A model generated the notes under the pieces. The model was given only the letters and a program-made list of their open reading frames with translations, was not told the origin of the DNA and made no database searches. From Sapria himalayana (Eukaryota > Streptophyta > Magnoliopsida > Malpighiales > Rafflesiaceae): a DNA stretch of 64,000 bases. Numbering within the stretch: the first letter of the stretch is position 1; each line of letters opens with the position of its first letter. Both the position numbers and the translations under genes were made by a program. This document shows, one piece after another, positions 47,395-59,169 of this stretch. The DNA lies in contig JAREIK010017098.1 of assembly GCA_029783825.1 (NCBI GenBank), positions 93,783 through 157,782 of the forward strand, read 5' to 3'.

Positions 47395-48960
47395 ACAGGC
47401 ATTGGGAATAATGAAAGAGTGTCTGGCATCCAACCTATTTAAAAACAAGGTTGAACAAGTTATATCCATGGATATTTATTCCAGAAGTACAACCACCATC
47501 ATGGCTACCGCTATAAATATCACTCTAGCTCTCAGGAATTCTTACCTAAAAGAAGCCATAAAATCTCTCACCGCAGCCAACTCTCCTCCTTTTCTTTCTT
47601 TCAGTCAATTTGAACCATTGGAGAAGGACATTAAGCTCTCCATTAGAAACACTGACAAAGAATGAAGATGTGATGAGGGTTTTATAGGTGATGGAGAGGA
47701 AGAAAAGAAACATCATGATTATGAAAGAGTGTGACATGCATAGAGAGTATAGCAAGAGGAGTGAGAGAGAAAATGGAAATGGTTAGATTAGTAACATTCT
47801 CTTTGTTCTCTTTAAGGAATCATTCAAAAGTAGATTTGACAAGAAATTTATAGAGCTGAAGTGCATCATAGATGGTTATTTGAGTAGAGGAGTTGTTTTA
47901 TATGTGGGTGATCTTAAATGGGTCTCTGATATCTGGCCAAATTATAGTTGGCAAGTAGGTAACAACATTATAGAGTACATTATCATAGAGATGCAAAGTC
48001 TGATCTGTGGAATAGGCGGTGAGGCTGGAAGAGTTTGGTTCATTGGAATTGTCACATTCCAAACTTACATCAAGTGTAAAGGAGGCTTTCCATCTCTAGA
48101 GACTATTTGGGAACTTTAGCCAGTCACTGTTCTAGTTGGAAACCTGAATCTTATCCTCAATCTCAACAGGTAAAACAAATCTTTTTTTTAAATTTTTTCT
48201 CACATATTCCTCTAGGGCGATATATCAATCATTTATGCTACCCATCAATGACTCAAATACACACCCACAAAGACACACACAAACACATACACCCACACAC
48301 TTATTCATATGTATCTTCGTGGCAATTATTATATATATGTGTGCATAAACACTTCATATCTCACTAGTCATGCATTTGACTTAGTTAAAAAAAAGAAGAA
48401 AAATGGGTGCAGGAGCAAAACATCTACATGCGAGAGTGGCTCTGGCTGGAGAAAGATTGAATCTGGATTACTTACAAAAAGTGTAACATGCAGCCCCAAT
48501 TGCTCCATTAACCTCGACAAAGAAACTCAAGTTCTAAACCATGAGTTAATTTTTGCAGGTTTTGCTTGCTCGAGTTTACTATCGTTTCTCCAACTGTATA
48601 AAGAAGAAAAGAGGGGAGATGATAAGGTGCCTATTTGTTTTATTTAATGATTTGTTTTTTTTTCTTTAATCACGATTTAGAGTGATCCCATAAAATTCAA
48701 CAAATCAAGGGATGCTTGCCACAAGTGGCTTCACCATTTCAATCCTGAGAAAACTATCAAATTAAATTCATCTTCTTCATCTTCCATTTCTGCATTATCT
48801 CTTGATCAAACCACCAAATTAACTTGGCCGCTCACTTGAAAATCTATATGGCCAAGATGCAATATTGAAGCAGAAATGAATCCAAACTAGATGTCGTGTC
48901 AAACCCAAATTCAAGCCCGAATTCGGCATCATTAAGTGAGGCAGACATTGATGAAGCTCT
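47395..48960 (+). pseudogene. SMXL/D53-type (SMAX1-like) gene fragment with introns
   Basis: SMXL proteins are Clp/Hsp100-like nuclear repressors in strigolactone and karrikin signalling. The frame at 47402-47665 ends with a region matching the SFSxFxPLxKED part of the family. A broken stretch then reads VMRVLQVMERKKRN. Frame 47880-48119 has RGVVLYVGDLKWV and GRVWFIGIVTFQTYIKC, then LQPVTVLVGNLNLILNLN. An intron-like stretch starts at AACAG/GTAAAA (about 48168) and ends at GGGTGCAG (about 48408). The next exon-like part has CSPNCSINLDKETQVL and LLSFLQLYKEE. A second short intron-like stretch (about 48627-48679) follows, then a RDACHKWLHHFNPEKT segment. Retained introns indicate capture of genomic DNA. 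Stops interrupt it. Confidence 0.68.
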
Positions 48961-48961
48961 T

Positions 48962-49091
48962 GATTTTTAAAATTCAATAGCATGGCAATGACTATCATTC
49001 ACAATGATGGCCTAAGCCACCCTATTTCTAGACGCACTTGTTTGGTAATATTTTTCAAACAAACATCATATTTTGGATTTTTTATTTAAAA
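48962..49091 (-). repeat. Inverted-repeat arm, right
   Basis: Reverse complement of 47215-47347 with roughly one mismatch per six to eight bases. It lies immediately after the last recognisable SMXL codons. Confidence 0.7.
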
Positions 49092-49528
49092 TGTATTATT
49101 TCCATACAAAACTCCTTTCTAACTTTCATATAATTAACCATGGACTGATGTGTGATGCTGGGAAATATAGAAGAATATGTTGATGGAAAGTTCATTAGAA
49201 ATCTTGGAGAAATCTTGATTCGGTAATTTAAAAATAAGCACATTGTTGGGTGAAATTTCTAGCAAATGGTAGTTAGTGTTGCATGCGCTAGTCTGCCTAT
49301 TTATCAATAGCATTGTGTTGTGTTCTATGTTATGCTCCATGTTCATGTATAACAATGTTCTCTATCTATGTGGAATACCAGTGGACAAAGAACTATAAGA
49401 TGTTGACCATGCCTGAGAGACCTATATGTGTGTTTTTAAAGCCCTAGATTATTTCCTTCAGTTGTCTTTAATGGTATGTGTTTTTGCATGAAAGTACGTG
49501 TCCATGTTCACACACACACACACAGGAA
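49092..49528. other. CACTA interior, no recognised gene
   Basis: No supported coding region. A short CA tract (about 49510-49524) lies just left of the hAT insertion. Confidence 0.45.
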
Positions 49529-49536
49529 CATACATA

Positions 49537-50047
49537 TAGAGGTGTCAACCATGCCGGGCCGGGCCGGCCCTGCACGAGGCACGGCACGGTTCAGCCGTGC
49601 CTGGGCCGGCCCGGCACGGAAAAAATCCGTGCCCGGGCCCGTGTCGTGCCCTGCTTTGGCACGAACCGTGCCGTGCCGTGCCTGGCCCGGCACGGTTCGG
49701 CCCGCGGCACGGCAAACCAGCATGGGTTTATCCCATGCTGGTTTGCCATGACTCCGACCGCATGCTTCCCCTCCCGCAAAAAAAGACCGCGGGTCGGGTC
49801 TAATTCGACCCGACCCGCGGTCCCCCGTTTCCCGAACCGCTCAGATAGGTTTGCCCGAGCGGGCCAGGCGAGGCACGGCACTGCCCGCCGTGCCTGCGGG
49901 CCTTGCCGAGCCAGGTTTTTTTAAACCGTGTCGTGCCGGCCACGACACGGTACAGTAACCGTGCCGTGCTCGACACGGCACGGTAGCACGATCGTGCTCA
50001 TGAAAAACGGGTCGTGCCGTGCCGGGCCGGCCCGTTTGATACCTCTA
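49537..50047. mobile_element. GC-rich hAT-type miniature element, copy 2
   Basis: The ends are TAGAGGTGTCAA and, in reverse complement, TAGAGGTATCAA. A perfect 8-bp duplication CATACATA flanks it (49529-49536 and 50048-50055). The 511-bp body is homologous to copy 1 in inverted orientation, sharing the GACCGCGGGTCGGGTC/GACCCGACCCGCGGTC internal palindrome and the GAAGCATGCGGTCGGA block. No transposase. Confidence 0.92.
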
Positions 50048-50083
50048 CATACATACATGCAACTGATCGCAAGATTAAAAAAA

Positions 50084-50334
50084 AATTGTTGTTGAAAGAG
50101 TAGCTAGCTACAAAACGGGCATTGGCAAATAAAAGGAAGGAAGAGTTGGAAGTGGAGAGGAAATATAAACTAGAACTAAAGGAAGCAATGCATATGGCCA
50201 TGGAGGGACATGCTCGGGTGTTAGAGCAGTATGTAGATCTTGAGGAGCTGGGGGAGAGAAATCAACGTCAATTTCATGGACACATTATACTTTATGCACT
50301 GTCATTAGAAACATTGATTAAAAACAACATGTAA
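50084..50334 (+). pseudogene. Kinesin-12-like (phragmoplast kinesin) C-terminal fragment
   Basis: The frame reads ANKRKEELEVERKYKLELKE and then AMEGHARVLEQYVDLEELGE. From memory this resembles the C-terminal coiled coil of plant kinesin-12/PAKRP1 proteins, which act at the phragmoplast in cytokinesis. There is no motor domain. One stop precedes the open part. The match ends after DLEE and the remaining codons are unrelated. It lies next to the right subterminal repeats, so it would be another captured exon. The assignment rests on one segment. Confidence 0.45.
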
Positions 50335-50738
50335 TCAAGTTTTGTTATGATTTTGTATTAACTATGCAACATATTGTATCAGAATATTTTAATAATTGAT
50401 TTTATTTTTTTTAATTATATATAATGTTTTATAGTTTATGTTTTTATTAAAGTTAATATAAAAATTTTAAAAAATGTAATTAAATTTTATGTAAAAAATT
50501 AAAAATGTGAAAATAATTTTGGAATGAAAATAGCTAGGTACTTTTCCCTCGCTAATTTTGCTATGGAATTTTGCTCACTAATTTTGCTAGGGAATATATT
50601 TACTCATTAATTTTTGCAACAAACATTTTAGATTGGGAAAGATTCCATTATTAATCCATCATTATATCCACTTTAGCTAAGGAAAACCCCATTTAGCTAA
50701 AAAAATTTACCTAGCTATTTGGGATTTTTTTTATAGTG
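50335..50738. repeat. CACTA right subterminal region and terminus
   Basis: Motifs CTCGCTAATTTTGCTA, TTTGCTAGGGAA and TTTAGCTAAGGAA from about 50525, then TAGCTATTTGGG and the terminal TATAGTG. The motifs mirror those at the left end. Confidence 0.78.
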
Positions 50739-50941
50739 ATAATCCATAGCATCTCATTATGATTAGCATAAGCTTTATCCATGCTAAACTTACTTCTATA
50801 TTTATCTAGTTGAATATTGTTTACCATCAGTTCAGCTAGAAAAATAATTTAAATCCTATGCAATTTGATAAGTTTTTTAACCCTATTTATCGATGGAGTG
50901 TTCACTACTCCTCTTATGTTCCAAAATTAACTACTATTCAT
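50739..50941 (-). pseudogene. LINE-E ORF2 endonuclease N-terminus
   Basis: From ATG 50941 the frame reads FWNIRGVVNTPSINRVKKL after a stop in the opening codons, then AELMVNN and LWI. It stops at the CACTA target site and continues at 25396 downward. Confidence 0.8.
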
Positions 50942-51059
50942 TTTCTTAAGTAGCTAGCTTGTGATCTCATGGTACACTTTGTCTCATATTTTTTGTTTAG
51001 ATATTTATTCCTGTATTTTGTTAATTTAATTGTACTAAGCTAAGAATGATTAGCTTTAC

Positions 51060-52640
51060 TAGCCAAATTCTATTATACCTTTACCAAGTCCAATCCCATA
51101 ATCTTGATGTCTTCCATTGCTTTTTCTTTGTTCTCCAGTTCTCTGATGGCTAGAATGTTCTTATATAGTCCAACATCATCTTGTGTTCTGCTATAATCAT
51201 CCATGTGCTTCTTCAATTCTTTCCTTATTTCTATTAACGGTTGACCAGCTTTTTGAGTCTGATTCCTCCTCCTGTAAAAGGTCATCCTCTACCCAATTAT
51301 ATTCTTCCATTTCCCTTCAAGATCCCTCACTCTTCTCCTCCCCCTCCCCCTCCCTAATCCTCTTCTTTTCCTATGTATCTTTTCCCACACTTCTCCAATC
51401 TTTCCCTGCCCTTTATCTAAATTTAGCTTTCCCGAAACCCCTTTCCCCCCTCCTTCTAAATAAATAATTAAAACATCCTCTTCCCTATCTTTTCCAATCC
51501 CTTCCTTACCCTCCCCTTCTCGTCTAACTCCATAATTTTCCTTACTTTTTTCTGTTCCATCCTTTCCTACTACATCTATCTCTTTTGCCTCCATTCCCAA
51601 TCCCACTATTTCCATTCCTACCTCAATAGAATCTACCCTCTTTTTCTGCTCTAGTTCTACTTCTTTTTTCCATAATCTAATGGAGCTCCCCTCTCTCACC
51701 TTCCCTCTCTCCTTTTCTGCAGCTATCTCTCCCCATTCTAGATTGCTCCCTTCTTCTTCCCCCCTCTCATCTTCCCTTTCCTTCTGCATGTTTATCTATC
51801 ATTCTCCCCCATTTTAGCTTAGTAGCCTCCCATCTTCCTGGCCTTTTTTGACCCATTCTTTATCCCTACCCTTTCTCTCTTCCATATTAACTTTATCCCT
51901 CCCTTCAATGCATTCCTCTACCCCATGACCCATTTTATAACATTTAAAGCAATAGCTAGGAAGATTATTGGCAATTAAGGGCTGCCAAAACCCATTTTCA
52001 GAATCCATGCCTACCCACACTCTATGTGGTAAAGGAACAAGCATATTCACCTCAACACACACCCTTGCTACACTCAGCCTGGCCATACAGGCCGTGGCTT
52101 CATCAAGCATCCATGGGATTTCCAAACATTGAGTAATGAGGAAGAGAGAGTGTTTATTAATTAAGCGTAGAGGTCATCTCAGTAAGCAGAACCATACCAG
52201 GGCTTGAGAAGGCTACTTCGATGGATTAAACTTTAGTGAACACTTGAAAACTTGCATTGGAAGGCCGGTAACAAGCCATGCCTCCTTAACTAGAATCTAC
52301 AAAAATCCTAATCCTCTTTAAACTGTAAGAACACATGTTTCATGTCGAAGAAAGCTAGCTTCACCACTACCAAAAGCTTTAGTAAGGCTACAAATACTTG
52401 TATATTTTCAAACATCAGCCTACCGTGCAAAAACGTCCCAAATAGAGTGAGTTTGAATGGTTCTTCAAACCTGAAGAATGCCTCGTTCGTGAAGATAACT
52501 ACGGGAGTTCTATCCTTACAAATATTTTTTGCACATAAGGCCATGGGCTCTTTAATAATAAAAGCAAATGAATTTTATAAAAACATATTATCCATTTTTG
52601 GTTCAAATCAAACTTCAACCCCTCAACAATAAAGATTTCT
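51060..52640 (-). pseudogene. LINE-E ORF1: DUF4283-like plus CCHC protein
   Basis: Frame 52544-52308 has the DUF4283-type stretch (FKLTLFGTFLHGRLMFENIQ, VVVKLAFFDMKHVFLQF). After a broken segment, frame 52125-51814 has LDEATACMARLSVARVCVEV, WVGMDSENGFWQP and the knuckle CFKCYKMGHGVEEC (C-x2-C-x4-H-x4-C intact). Frame 51789-51289 is a purine-encoded Glu/Lys/Gly-rich linker (EREDERGEEEG), matching the low-complexity C-terminal half of ORF1 in the other copies. The last piece (51285-51073) is a short helical, charged tail. Frameshifts join these pieces. Confidence 0.82.
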
Positions 52641-52688
52641 ATCTCTAGACTTGGCACTTTCTCTCTCTAGAATTGAGAGCACAAAATT

Positions 52689-54222
52689 TTTCTTTTTATT
52701 CTTCTTATTCTTTTTATTCTTCTTTTTTTTTCTTATTCTTCTTATTATACTTTTTCTTATTATTCTTCTAATTCTTCATATTTTTCTTATTCTTCTTATT
52801 TATCTTATACTAATTCTTTTAAACTATTTATTATTCCTCTTATTCTTCTTTTTCTCGTTATTCTTATTTTATTTATGTATTCTTCTTATTCTTTTTATTC
52901 TTCTTATTCTTTTTATTATTATTTTTCTTCTTATTCTTCTTACTCTTCTTATTTATTATTATTATTATTATTATTATTCTTATTCTTCTAATTCTTCGTA
53001 TTCTTATAATTTTTCTTATTCTAGTTATTCTTCTCATTCTTCTTATTCATCTTATTCATCTTATTCTTATTATTCTTATTATTCTTATTATTCTTATTAT
53101 TCTTCTTATTCTTCTTATTCTTCTTATTCTTCTTATTCTTCTTAATCTTTTATTCTACTTATTCTTCTTATTCATCTTTTTATAGTTATTATTCTTATTG
53201 ACATTTTTATTTTTATTCTTCTGATTCTATATATTGTTTTTATAATTCTTATTCTTCTTATTCTATAAATAATTGAAATTTTATTTATTCTTCTTAATCT
53301 TATTATTATTATTATTATTATTATTCTTATTCTCTTATTCTTCTAATTATTTGTAATCTTTTTATCCATCTTAATCTTCTTAATCTTCAAATTTTTTGTT
53401 ATTCTTCTTATTTTTATATTCTTTCTATTCTTTGTATTTTTATTATTCTTTCTATTCTTTTTATTTTTCTTATTCTTTTTATTTTTATTATTCTACTAAT
53501 ATTAATTATTCTTCTTATTCTTATTATTTTTCTTATTTTTTTTTCTTATTCTTATTATTCTTCTTATTCTATTTCTTTTTATTTTTCTAATTCTTTTTAT
53601 TCTTCTTATTATTTAGATGACTCTTAATCTTATTTATCTACTTATTAATTATATTCTTTTTATTCTTCTTAATCTTTTTATTATTCATATTACTATTATT
53701 CTTCATATTTTTTTTTATTTTTCTTATTCATCTTTTTTTTATTCTTCTTTATTTTAGTTATTATCCCAATTCTTCTTATTTTGCTTATTATTCATATTCA
53801 AATTATTATTCATATTCTTTTTATTATTATTATTATTATTATTCTTTTTAATCTTTTTTTTATTATTCTACATATTCTTATTATTTTTATTTTTCTTATT
53901 ATTTTTATTCTTCTTAATCTTCTTATTGTTCTTATTCTTCTTATTCTTCTTATTCTTGTTATTCTTATAATTCTTTTTATTTTTTTTCTTTATTCTTCTA
54001 ATTATTATTATACTTATTATTCTTCATATTTCTCTTATTCTTCTTATTCTTTTATTCTTTATATTATTCATATTATTCATATTATTCATATTCTTAAAAT
54101 TATTCTTATTCTTAATATTATTCTTATTCTTCTTATCCATATTATTCATCTTACTCATCTTATTCATTTTTATAATCTTATACATCTTATTCATCTAATT
54201 CATCTTATTCTTCTTATTCTTC
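52689..54222 (-). repeat. Microsatellite array 6, purine strand on minus
   Basis: About 1.5 kb of TTCTTATTC-type units between the A8 tail of LINE-F and the 5' end of LINE-E. In LINE sense direction it follows LINE-F and precedes LINE-E. The apparent hydrophobic open frames are repeat artefacts. Confidence 0.9.
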
Positions 54223-54253
54223 TTTTTTTTAATGATTTGTTTTATTATTATGC

Positions 54254-54271
54254 CCTCTCTTTTGGCGGAGG
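54254..54271 (-). other. LINE-F 3'-terminal hairpin
   Basis: Sense CCTC pairs with GAGG across CGCCAAAAGA, at the same place as in the other copies. Confidence 0.5.
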
Positions 54272-55265
54272 AATATCATTTGTACAAACTAATACTACCC
54301 TTTTCCCTTTTACATCCTTTCTCAAAAATAAGAGATAAAGCCTAGCTCTATAGATTTATACTTTTGATTCTCTTCATTTAACTATGTATTATGAAGAATG
54401 CTTGCTAGTTTTGATGCACTTTTCTGGACTTTTTTGCTCAAACTATGTTTGTGATCTTTTTCTGCCTTTCATAGCTTTATTTGGCTCCTTAACTTTGCTT
54501 TTTCAACATCACCTCTCACTGCTCCATATACCTTGGCTTTTTATTGACCCTTCACCCCCTTGATGCCTTACCGAGTCCCCCTACTTGCCAGGTCTCCTTG
54601 GTTCGTAGAGGTGTATATTCAGACTCTTACTTTATCTGCAGCATTAACACCCAAAACAACCAATACCATGCATAATTACAGCTATTATTCTTTTACCACT
54701 CTGTGAACCTGTTGAAGCTTCACTTCGTGTCCCGTCTGATGGCTTTGTTGTATGAAGACTACCCTTACAGACTCTTTCAGACGCATATGCTGCCCTATAT
54801 AGACTCCGCCTTTACCATTATTAATAACAAGTTACATACTCTATTTTCTAGTTCATTACACTTCAAATTCAAAAAAATTACAAGCAATACTTAGGCAAGA
54901 TAAGTAAGCTGTCATCAATACTCAAGTCCCCTTTTGGTATATTCCTTGAAATTTTTTTTTGCAAAATAACAACCCAATACAGCCAGTATAATATAAATTA
55001 TATTATTGCATCTATACCCTTACCAACTTGCGTCTGCTTCCCTGTTGGGGTTTCTTTCAGGAGACATTCTACAGTCATCCTGCCCAATGCCCCTTTTTTT
55101 TAATGTTTCTCATTCTTCAGGCTGGCCATTTTCCCCTATCAGGACTAGGGAGAATTTCAATTATTTTTTGCCACCGCCTACATTTGTCTTTATAAACTGC
55201 AATAGAGTGCAATAAAGAGGAACAAAAAACATATACCAAAGCAAGAATTATTCCACTAAATTATC
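54272..55265 (-). other. LINE-F 3' UTR
   Basis: About 1 kb without coding potential between the RNase H stop and the terminal hairpin. It carries the internal hairpin at 55134-55150. Short frames here are not conserved in LINE-D or LINE-E. Confidence 0.6.
55134..55150 (-). other. LINE-F 3' UTR internal hairpin
   Basis: Sense CCCTA / loop GTCCTGA / TAGGG, five pairs. The loop matches LINE-E and LINE-D while the stem bases differ. Confidence 0.5.
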
Positions 55266-55266
55266 T

Positions 55267-58200
55267 TTAAATTTTGTTTATTCTTTTATTTTGAATTCTA
55301 ATATAAGGAAATCCTATTTTGTGAAGTCTTATCAATCCTTTATACTTATCTGGAATGCTATTCTCATCGAATTCATGAAAACCTTTCCTCATACATTCCT
55401 CTGCTAATTTGTCTGCAAGCGCATTAGCTTCCCTAAATATGTGAATAATTTCTCCTTTGAGCTCAATTACTAATTCTTTTATCTTATTAATATCTTCACC
55501 TAACCTCCATAGCTCTATTTTGTCTTTCACTAGGTCTACTAAAAGACTCGAGTCTACCTGTATCTGAATTTTGTTGAACCCATTTTCTTTGCAAATTTGA
55601 AGACCCTTATATAGGGCCATTATTTTGAGTGAAAGACCGAAGAGGCTATTCCTCTCATTGTAAATGCCTTAATTATGCTACCTTCCTCATTTCTTATTAC
55701 TCATCCACCTCCTGCCATTCCCATGTATCTTTTAAAGCTTCCATCTGTATTCAATATAAGATAATCTTTTAGAGACTTTCTCTACTTGATAATTTTAATA
55801 GATGGTGGATTTCTAAGACTTGTGGAAAGGCCCCATGACTTTTTTTCATCAATGTCCTTGTTTTTTAGTTTTATCGGGTTGCATACTATTGTGAATGCGC
55901 TTTTGCTTTTAATCTCTTCTAAGATGTTCTCTTATCTCATGGGGATATTCTCAAAACGACTTTTATTTCTAACTTTCCATATGCACCATATTGTAATATG
56001 AGGGATATATTGTCTGAGCCATTTGAGAATTTTGTTCTTGGTGTGCTTTTGATCCCAGCTTTCTAATCTATCAATAAGATTTCCTACTTTTGTTTTAATT
56101 TCTGCTTCTGTTTCTAGTCTGCCCCACAATTTATTAGCTATTGTTCCTGTAGAAAATAAGTGCTCAATACTTTCTATCTCTTTTTTACAACATTCACATA
56201 TAGAGGCTAGCCTTATTCCCTTTCTTTGTATATTCTCATCTATCGGTATGACTTTTGCATGAAGTTTCCACACAAATAAATTAATTTTCTGTGGGATCTC
56301 TTTTAACCATAATCTTTCATAAATATCATGCGATTGCCTTTTTCTTCTTACTAAATTTTTTGCGCTCTTTAATGTGAAAATTCCTTGGGCATTAAGCTTC
56401 CATTTCCATCCTTTACTTGTCAGAATCAGCATGATTTTCTACTATATTTTTCTGTTTATTCATTAATTTCCAACTTTTTGACGCCTTTCTAAAGTTAACC
56501 GGCTTATCCCTTAGCCCATATCTAGCTTTTATATATGCAGCCCAAAGACTTCCATTTTCTTTTACTCTCCACCAGTTCTTGCAAGCCCACGCTTTAGTTA
56601 TATCTTCTAGTGTGGAGAATCTTAATCCCGCTTCTTCCTTAGGGTAACATAAATATTGTCATTTTTTCCAGTGAAGCTTGTTTTTTCATTCTTTTTTCCC
56701 CCATAAAAATTTGCCATTTCTCTTTCTATTTTTTAACTATGCTTTTTGGTGGCTGCGTCAACATTAAAACATGTGTTAGAGAACTTTGAAGTACATGTGT
56801 TATAAGTGTAATTCTTCCTGCCATACTTAACAGATTCACCTTCCAACCTACGATTTTATTTCTAATCTTTTCCACTAAGAATGATAAGTATGCCTCCTTC
56901 ACCATTCCTTCATAAATTGGGCATCCTAGGTACATAAGAGCACCCTTTGCTTGCATGAAACCTGTGATTCTACTAATCCTTTGAGAGGTGATTTCTGATG
57001 TATTTTTGGACGTAAGAAATTGACATTTATTCTTATTTAATGCTTGTCTTGTTTCTTCCTCCAAAGACTGCAAAAATACCATCATATTTTTCAATGATTT
57101 ACTACTGGCATTTGTGAAGATGATAATATCATCCGCATATGCCAGACAATTCACAGAAGGAGTGTGCCTGGGATGCTTAAAAGTAACGATTTTACCCCTT
57201 CTCATTTCCTCTTTTAAGCTAACTATTAATAGTTCTAAATATATATTAAATAAAGCAGGGGAGAGAGGGTCTTCCTGGCTGAGTCCTCGTGTTGGTTTAA
57301 ATTCACCACCTACCTGTCCATTTACTAGCAGTTTTACCCATGCACTTGAGACACACCTATACATCAAATCTATCCAGTATTCTGAGAAACCAACTTTCTC
57401 ATGAGATAACATAAAACATCCCATTCTACTCTATCGAAAGCTTTAGCCAAATCCAATTTCAGAATAACATTTCCTCCTCTCACTTTTGTTCCTATTTCTC
57501 TCATCATTTCTGATACTAAGTTTATATTCGCCACCATCAATCTGTTTTTTACAAAACCTACCTGCTCAGGTTATATAGTATTAGGGAGAATATTGCTTAT
57601 TCTATTCTGTAATATTTTAGTTAAAATTTTAAAGACAGAGTTACATAGACTAATTGGTCTAAAATCCTCCTCCCTATGCGGGTTATCTTTCTTAGGTATC
57701 AATACAATGAAGGAAATAGCCCAAGATTTTGGAATTTCAGCACCTACAAAGATCCATCCAATGGCTGCAAGTAGATCTATTTTAATGATATCCCAGTTTT
57801 GTTGAAAAACCCATTATTCCAGCCATCCGGACCTGCAGCACTATCTTTGTCTGCACTGAATACTGCTTCTTTAAGCTCTTCTTCCTTCAGAGGTCACCTA
57901 ATAGATCATTCTCCTTTTCTGAGACTCTTTTTACAATGTTTCCCATTAACTTATTTTTTCTAATTATGCCTTGTCCGCATAAGATATTTTTGAAGTGATT
58001 ATGTAATATATTTTTTAACTCCTCCTTTTCTATCCAATCCCCATTTGTTGACATCAACCCTTTTATTTTACATTTTTGAATTTTAATTTTTGCCATTGCA
58101 TTAAAAAATTTTGTATTTTATCTCCTTCTTTTAATCACTTAACTTTCGCCCTTTGCTTCCAGAAGACTTCCTCCATGTGCATTTTGAGTCTCAATTCTGC

Positions 58201-59169
58201 TTTAGCTTTACTAAGTTTTATTCTATCCTCTTGACTAGAAGTTTGTTCATATTTTATTTCTAAATTAGCCACTTCCTGTTCAGCTTCCTAAATTTTTTTA
58301 TCTAAGTTACCAAATACATCCTTATTCCATTTGTTCAAAGTCCATCTCAAGCTATGTAGTTTTTTAGCTAAAATTTGTATCGGGTTCCCCAAGAATGAAC
58401 TCTTCCATGTTTCCCTTACTACTTTATCATATTCCTTATGCAATCCCCACATATTTTGAAAGACGAAGCCTTTATGACTACTCTTGCTTTCTTGGAAGGA
58501 TAACAAAAGTGGGCTATGATCTGAGCAGGTTCTATTCAAATGTTTCACCTTTATTCCTCTCAACATGTCTAGCCATTGCGAGTTAAACAAAACTCTGTCT
58601 AGCTTGGACCAAATTACCCCTCTCTTTCTCCAGTTATTACACCATGTGTAATTCGATCCTAAGAAGTCTGTTTCCAACAGATTCGCTCTAGCAATAGCCT
58701 CATTAAACTGGGCTATTGTTGTCTTATCCGGCTGTCTTCCACCTCTTTTCTCATTGATGTTTCTAATCGCATTAAAATCTCCTCCGATGATCCACGGGGA
58801 GTTTCTTGTGGCTAAACTCCCCATCTCCTTCCATAGGGGTTTTATTCCCTCCTTCGTACTCTTCGCATAGACTACCGAGAAAATTGTTGTTGGCTGTTTT
58901 TTGAAATTGAAAGTAATTATTTGCTCATCTTCCACAACTACCTCTAAATCTACATTCTTTCTCCACATAACCCATAACTTACTGTTATGGTTTGAGAATG
59001 CCTTATCTAAGCCGATCTTCTCTTTGTATTTCTCTAATTGATTTCTATCCACCATTGGTTCAGCTAGAATGATAATTTTTAAATTATGAATTTTAATTAA
59101 TCTTTTAATTCTATTTATCATTGGAGCATTCACCACTCCTCTTATATTCCAAAACAAGCTGTTAAACAT
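55267..59169 (-). pseudogene. LINE-F ORF2: endonuclease, RT, zf-RVT-like, RNase H
   Basis: The endonuclease is open from ATG 59169 to 58288 (293 codons): MFNSLFWNIRGV, AEPMVDR, NSPWIIGGDFNAIRNINEKR, NYTWCNNWRKRG, LDRVLFN and CSDHSPLL, i.e. all AP-type blocks. A frameshift lies near 58120. The RT spans about 57850-56700: RPISLCN, EQVGFVKNRLM after a stop, LDLAKAFDRVEW, a one-base deletion near 57395, then GLSQEDPLSPALFNIYLEL (family [10 protein letters not shown]) and AYADDIIIF with both Asp. A frameshift near 56730 precedes a zf-RVT-like frame at 56432-55932 (CECCKKEIESIEHLF). RNase H ends in 55620-55267 with QVDS and IFREANALADKLAEE. Few lesions, but enough to inactivate it. Confidence 0.9.

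Larger units (their letters stand above)
43288..48044. repeat. Tandem duplication, copy 2
   Basis: Near-exact repeat of 38487-43276 in direct orientation. It continues beyond 48044 into the rest of the SMXL fragment, whereas copy 1 continues leftward into the rest of the gypsy element, as expected for a simple tandem duplication. Confidence 0.95.
25397..50738. mobile_element. Composite CACTA (En/Spm-type) transposon carrying gene fragments
   Basis: The left end is CACTAAAAGAAAA and the right end, in reverse complement, is CACTATAAAAAAAA. Both ends continue into clusters of TAGCTAGGG/TAGCGAGGG-type subterminal motifs. The flanking 3-bp duplication ATA (25394-25396 and 50739-50741) is exact, and the LINE-E endonuclease reading resumes across it. 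These are the defining traits of CACTA elements. No TNPD/TNP2-type transposase was recognised. The 25.3-kb interior holds a plasmid-type RNA polymerase relic, a BPC relic, a gypsy element, a duplicated SMXL fragment, a hAT element and a kinesin-like piece. Without the later gypsy insertion, duplication and hAT element it would be about 11.9 kb. Probably non-autonomous. Confidence 0.88.
50739..52688 (-). mobile_element. LINE-E, 5' segment
   Basis: Holds the endonuclease N-terminus (ATG at 50941), ORF1 and the 5' leader. The leader (sense CTCTCAATTCTAGAGAGAG) matches LINE-B and ends directly against array 6, so this LINE was inserted full length. Confidence 0.88.
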
